Shown piece after piece: positions 59,505 to 64,000 of a DNA stretch of 64,000 bases. How positions within the stretch are numbered: the stretch's first letter is position 1; each line of letters begins with the position of its first letter. Source of the DNA: Raffaelea ambrosiae (lineage: Eukaryota; Ascomycota; Sordariomycetes; Ophiostomatales; Ophiostomataceae); contig PCDI01000003.1 of NCBI GenBank assembly GCA_002778195.1, positions 2,253,913 to 2,317,912 of the forward strand. The letters are read 5' to 3'. The position numbers were made by a program, and so were the translations under genes. The notes beneath the pieces are model-generated. The model was not told the DNA's origin, searched no databases, and saw only the letters and a list, made by a program, of their open reading frames with translations.

Positions 59505-60643
59505 TTATGAGAACTCGTTGTCTGCCTCCTCGATCTTGGACTTGATCTGCAGCAGAATCGTCGTCTTCCACTTGTCCAGCTTGCTCATCTTGTCGTAGTT
59601 GAACAGATGCTCCGCAAACTTGTCCGAGTCACCCTCCTCGACATCCTGTGTCAGGTCCGCCAACAGCTGATGCTCTCTCTGCACTGCAAAGCTGGGTTCC
59701 AGGTCCTTGTAGGTGTCGAGCGCGCGCTGCACCGCCACCAAATCGCCCGTGGCCAGGTGGCAGAGACCGGCCTTGAGGAAGTAGTCCTTGACCGAGTAGC
59801 GCATCAGGTTGCTGTTGATCGACTGCCTGGCCACCTTTTCGTACTGCTCGATGGCCTTGTAGTAGTCGCCGTTGAGTGCCGAAATATCGGCCACCTTGAG
59901 CCAGTTCTTGTTGGCCAGCCTAAGTAGAGGGGACATGTCAGGACAGTATCCGGGCATCCAGTAGTGAACGCACGTAAGAAACGTAAGAAAACAGAAACAA
60001 GCTTGGAGAGAGAGAGAAACATACGATTGAGCCCCATCGCCTTCGTACCACGAGGCCGCGTTCTCGTAGGCCTCCAGCGCCGACTTGACATCGCCAAGCT
60101 CCAGCTCGTAGATTTCGCCCAGGTCCTCCTCCTGCTTAGCCGCCCGCCGGAAGTTTCCGCGCATGGTGTAGTGCTGGATAGCCTCCTTCAGACACCGCGC
60201 AGCATCCCCCGGGCTTTCCTTGCGGTAGACCTTGAAGGCCTCGGCCATGGTGTTTGCTGCATCGTCGGGTTCCTTCAGGTTGTTTTTCTGGATAGCTGCT
60301 GACTTCTCGAATGCCTTGCCGGCTTCCAGGTCTGTTTTTTTTTTAGAAAAAAAGAAGTCAATACAACCCCGCGTACTCCAGCCTGAGGTGGTTCACATAC
60401 TCAGTTTCTGCAACCGAAAGGCGTTGGCGGCTTGCGTAAACAGGTCGGACGCATCGATGTACTTTTGCTCGCGGCTGCCGAAAAAGCCGAACCCGCTGCC
60501 GGCGCCGGCCAGAGTCTTCTCTGCCTGTTTGCGCACACTACTTTCAGCACACACACATTCTTTTGGACCTTACAGAAGCTTCATGCAGAGCCGGTTTCAG
60601 CTGTACGAACCTTTGCCAGCAGGGCGCGCGGATCTTGTGACAT
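59505..60643 (-). CDS. SEC17: Alpha-SNAP (Sec17), SNARE disassembly adaptor
   Basis: This protein links SNARE complexes to the NSF/Sec18 ATPase. The coding sequence is complement(59505..59919, 60025..60331, 60401..60524, 60611..60643), 292 residues, the same as yeast Sec17. Exon 1 is MSQDPRALLAK. Exon 2 has GSGFGFFGSREQKYIDASD and an amphipathic TPR helix. Exon 3 gives EAGKAFEKSAAIQ, DAANTMAEAFKVY and YENAASWYEGDGAQS. Exon 4 continues NKNWLKVADISALNGDYYKAI and ends in KIEEADNEFS, close to the conserved Sec18-activating C-terminus. TPR-like helices run throughout. Introns keep frame (phases 0, 1, 2). It is functionally related to the nearby VTI1 and divergent from the Gta3 gene. Confidence 0.96.
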
Positions 60644-61038
60644 GATGAAGGATAGGTAGGTGTGCGGTTGGGTGAGGTTGTCGGCAGAGGGAGGAAGGAG
60701 CTATGGTCTTCGGTATATGGAGGTATAATAAGCGCCTCAGTGATGGTCGCCTGTTTGTGACGAGCGCGACACGTTTCAAGTGTGTGTCTTCTGTCAGGCT
60801 CAACGAAAACCGTCGTCGGCTAGGAGGGGGTCTTTGGGGGGGTTAATGGCGAAGCTATGACGCCGACGGCTGTGGCTGGTGCCTTAGCAGAAAGTGGGGC
60901 CTCAAAGAGAATGCGACCGAGGTGCGGCTACAGTGACTTCTTTCCAGGGACCCCGTAAAAGCTAGCTGCCGGTTCTCGAGATTTCATAAGCATTTTTCTT
61001 GCCGCAAGCCCGAGGATAGCAGTCTTCTCACCAGAACA
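60644..61038. promoter_or_regulatory. Shared upstream region of SEC17 and the Gta3 gene
   Basis: The divergent start codons are 395 bp apart, so this stretch should hold both promoters. No specific site was identified. Confidence 0.5.
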
Positions 61039-61668
61039 ATGGCAACCCAAATTGCATACAGGACACTCTGCATGCGCTCTTCGCGAGCAGCAGTGATACG
61101 GTCGAGTATGTATCTCTGTCTGCGCCCACAGCAACGAGACGCATTCTCTACATCGGCACACAACAGAAACAAAAACAGCCCGGACAGCACAGATGTAGCC
61201 AAATTCCTCGAGAAGCCGACCTGGTCTGTCCGCTCCCTTCTTTCAGACAAGAAGTCTGCTGGTGTTGCAGACTCCAAAGATAACGACGATATATCCCTCG
61301 ACCAACTTCGCCATCTTCTGCGGCTGTCAGCTCTCCCCTTTCCTTCCTCGCCGGAAGAACAGGCGCAAAAGCTCGACACGCTCCGTACTCAGCTGCACTT
61401 TGTTCGTGACGTGCAGAGTGTAAACACCACCGGCCTGAGGCCACTCCAGTCCATTCGTGATGAAACCAGCGAGGGTATCAAAGAACAAACCATCGGTGTG
61501 AAAACCTTGGAGCAGGCGCTGTTGCGGGAGGAATCATTCGGCCATAACCGGCGGCCGCGCCGGCGGAAGCGCAAGGTGGATACGACTGGCACAGAAGATT
61601 GGGACGTCCTTGGAAATGTGACACGGAAGACAGGAAAATACATTGTTGTCAACGGTGCCGAGCAATGA
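61039..61668 (+). CDS. GTA3: Mitochondrial glutamyl-tRNA(Gln) amidotransferase subunit, GatC-like (Gta3)
   Basis: This is a single-exon gene of 209 residues. The first 40 or so residues are Arg/Ser-rich with no Asp or Glu before Asp34, like a mitochondrial targeting signal. The core has LEKPTWSVRSLL, LDQLRHLLRLSALPFP and a QLHFVRDVQSVNTTGLRPL segment with a following RDE. That resembles the GatC/Gta3 family, whose members stabilise the amidotransferase that converts Glu-tRNA(Gln) to Gln-tRNA(Gln) in mitochondria. The C-terminus has a basic RRPRRRKRK run. The catalytic GatA and GatB partners are not in the window. The gene name follows the Gta3 family; orthology was judged from motifs only. 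Confidence 0.8.
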   Translation: MATQIAYRTLCMRSSRAAVIRSSMYLCLRPQQRDAFSTSAHNRNKNSPDSTDVAKFLEKPTWSVRSLLSDKKSAGVADSKDNDDISLDQLRHLLRLSALPFPSSPEEQAQKLDTLRTQLHFVRDVQSVNTTGLRPLQSIRDETSEGIKEQTIGVKTLEQALLREESFGHNRRPRRRKRKVDTTGTEDWDVLGNVTRKTGKYIVVNGAEQ

Positions 61669-61916
61669 AAAATGCGATAATCTTGGATATGACAGCTAAG
61701 CTAGTGAGCTACTGAGGTAAGAACTTTGGAAAACCCCTCACAACAGACCGACCAAACGAGAGATGGGTGAAAAAAAGGAGACATCATTTTCATACATTTT
61801 CATAACCCAATGATCTAATGTGTGGTGCTGTAGGCTCGCGCTTTAACTAGCCTCGTTGTCTGCTAAGCATAAAGTCCATCCAGGGCGGGTCGATTTCCAT
61901 CTGACTTGACAGCCTT

Positions 61917-64000
61917 TCACGAAATCTTCAGAGTCTGGAAGCGTGTCTCAAGCTTCTTCTTGTTGTTCCTCTTTCGTCCGCCACGCCCACCCCCTACCTT
62001 GTCTGTTGGCTTTTCGCTCTGCGGGCTGGTGTCTTGGCCGATCGTCTTTTCTGTCAGGGAAAGCGTTTCTTCGGATTTCGCGATCTCACGCGTGTCCAGG
62101 TCTTCCCACTCAACATCCTTGAGAATTCTCCCCACCAGACGAGAATATCTCAGATGGCTGGTCACCGGCTTAGTAGCGTCGACATTTTCAATGCCATGGA
62201 CCCCCTGGATCCGCTGCAGGCCGGCAACGCCAAACTGGATGCAGCTGGTACGGTGAAGAAAACCGAGCATGGAGTCGTTCTCGGCGAAGACGTTGATTAC
62301 ACGGCCAGCCACAACGCTTCGCAGAGCCGTCCAGACTGTGGTAGCCGACGGCGCAGGTGTGCCCATCATAATGACATTTTCCACGAAGCCAAAAGCTCGT
62401 CGCTCCGACAGACTCATGAGGCACGTGTATATGACACGAGCTCCGAGGCCATAGCCAAGAAGGGACACGCCACGGTCACCCTGGACTTTGTTCACGATGG
62501 AGTCAGCAAGAGCGATGCCCACTTTATCAGCGCGCACCATTCCGACGCTCCAGGGGTTGTCTACGATTTTGCTGATTTTCAGCAAGCCTCCGGGCCACGT
62601 GAATGCCTCGAGACTGGCAACGACTGCAGAGGAGCAAATAAGAGTCAGCTTCGTGGACAAGAACACGGAGGAAGCAAGGCGAAAGCGAAACGAGAACACG
62701 AACACGAACACGAACATGAACATGAGCAAGGACAGACAACAAGGAAAAGAAACAACGTACCATTGCGGTTAACAAACTCCTTTCTCGCACTCTGCCAAGC
62801 CATGCTGGTTGCGACGGTGTGGAGCGATGCACCCATCTTTGTCAAAGTCTCCAGCTCCCAGCTGAGAGCGTAGGCCTCGCTCTTGTTTCCAAGGACACGC
62901 CACGGGTTGATGGCATCGCCCTCTTCCAGCAGCCAGCCACTGATGCCAATGGAAAGGCGAAGGCGGCGACATTCCGGAGGCATGTCCTTCCCTTCACGAA
63001 TCTCAATGCCTTGCTCGCAGTGAAGCGGAAGGAGGGCGATGTCCTGCACATCTTTGGTGTATGCTTCCAGCGTTTTAGCAGATGACCCCCGAGACCCGCA
63101 CATGCCAAAGAAGACGCACGTGGCAAGACCGCCGTCTGCTACAGTTCCCATGGCTCCTAGCACACTGGACGTGGCAGGCTGGCTCAGTCCCCATCCCCTG
63201 CCAAGACCTCCGATTCGGGCAGCTTTCACAGGAGCCGCAAGCACGTTCGGCGACCCGACGATGCTGTTGGCGGCAGCTCTTGCACGCCTCTCCCTTCTCG
63301 GCTCCTCCGATTTCCTCTGCAGGATGATTTCAGGGAGCATGTTGCTGGCGGCCAGAGACAGACTTTTGGCGACACGGGTTTCATCCTCAGCTACTGTACA
63401 GAGTGGGACACGCAAATGGGAGGCCATGCGCATCAGAAACTCGCGCGAGTACGTCGGGTAGCTCTCGAGGGAGAGCAGGAGCAGAAGCATGATATGCAAC
63501 AGAAGCTGCCGCTTCTCCAGGGAGAACTGAGTGAGCAACTGGGCAGCTGTCTCTGCGGTAAATGCGGTGCCTGGCTGTGTTGCTGATGCCCCCCCAATTG
63601 ATGCGACTGCTCAAGTCCTCGTCAGCGCAGGTTCCGACCTCGAAAAGTTGGACAAAGCGAGGTCAGCAGCAATGTTCAACTTACCCGTTGGAGCGCCTCG
63701 GCCACCAGGACCGCCAGCCTTTCCAGCGACGCCGGGGGCTCTTCCACCCCCCCTGCCGCCCTGTCTGCCTATGGGCCTGCCATTGGTAGACTTGACATTT
63801 TGCTGGGATGATGGTGCAGGCGAGATCTCTTTGGCCGGCGTGATTTCCGAGACCCTCTTCGTGAGGGCAGCCTGCCACTTTCTAAAGGCAGCCAGTGCCT
63901 CTTTCTTCAGCTCGATCTGAACGCCGCCGTCATCTTCACCAAAGTCTACCTGACACTTTGTGGCCGACGACTTGTCTTTGTCCTGTCCAGGCCGCTGCTG
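61917..64000 (-). CDS. DUF726 alpha/beta-hydrolase-like protein, 5' end outside window
   Basis: The partial coding sequence is complement(61917..62623, 62761..63552, 63685..>64000), with the N-terminus beyond the right edge. The visible upstream exon encodes an FGEDDGGVQIELKKEALAAF helix and a Gly/Arg-rich linker. The middle exon has the DUF726 signature (LLLHIMLLLLLSLESYPTYS, MASHLRVPL, a Gly-rich hydrophobic stretch, and SGWLLEEGDAINPWRVL). The last exon has IVDNPWSV and GDRGVSLLGYGLGARVIYTC. Relatives include yeast Mil1, a clathrin-adaptor-linked protein, and human TMCO4. The nucleophile elbow reads GYGLG, where a serine is expected at the middle position. The C-terminus is Lys/Arg-rich. 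The gene converges with GTA3. Confidence 0.9.

Overview
The window is nuclear DNA of a filamentous ascomycete (Pezizomycotina, probably Sordariomycetes). The evidence is short GT-AG introns (about 50-270 nt) with GTAAGT-like donors and CTAAC/CTGAC-like branch sites, a divergent H3/H4 pair whose H3 has the usual filamentous-fungal sequence, and a repeat block carrying the C-to-T signature of repeat-induced point mutation (RIP). The species cannot be named from the sequence alone.

Layout. Bases 1 to about 8,450 are AT-rich, stop-riddled repeat DNA. A RIP-mutated chromodomain-bearing Ty3/gypsy retrotransposon (chromovirus) runs on the + strand from the left edge to a probable 3' LTR ending near 5,603. 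It is followed by a 524-bp element with roughly 150-bp terminal inverted repeats and by two copies of a GC-rich repeat that looks unmutated. Composition changes sharply near 8,450. After about 2 kb without a convincing gene come the divergent histones H4 (-) and H3 (+), a kappa-class GST/DsbA-like protein (-), and the RNA polymerase I largest subunit RPA190 (-). A 3-kb gene-poor stretch leads to a C2H2 zinc-finger regulator (-). A 7-kb gene desert follows, rich in minisatellites and G/C homopolymers, ending at a broken aminoglycoside-phosphotransferase-like pseudogene (+).

From 33 kb onward the window is ordinary euchromatin: RAD3/XPD helicase (+), a DDHD-domain lipase (-), RAV1 (-), COX11 (-), an FAD-dependent amine-oxidase-like protein (-), VTI1 (+), RRP12 (-), SEC17 (-), a GatC-like Gta3 subunit (+), and a DUF726 protein (-) that runs off the right edge.

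Functional themes. Several genes from 36 to 64 kb serve membrane traffic and vacuole biology: RAV1 (V-ATPase assembly), VTI1 (Q-SNARE), SEC17 (SNARE disassembly), the DDHD lipase, and DUF726 (yeast relative Mil1). RPA190 and RRP12 serve ribosome synthesis. COX11 and Gta3 serve mitochondria. Splice structures were built by hand from frame continuity and family conservation; intron positions are given in each entry. No tRNA, rRNA, CRISPR array or secondary-metabolite cluster was recognised. The most unusual signals are the TIR element with unequal RIP between its arms, the RIP-free GC-rich repeats, and the abundant 9-14-bp minisatellites, including one in each of the two introns of the FAD gene.
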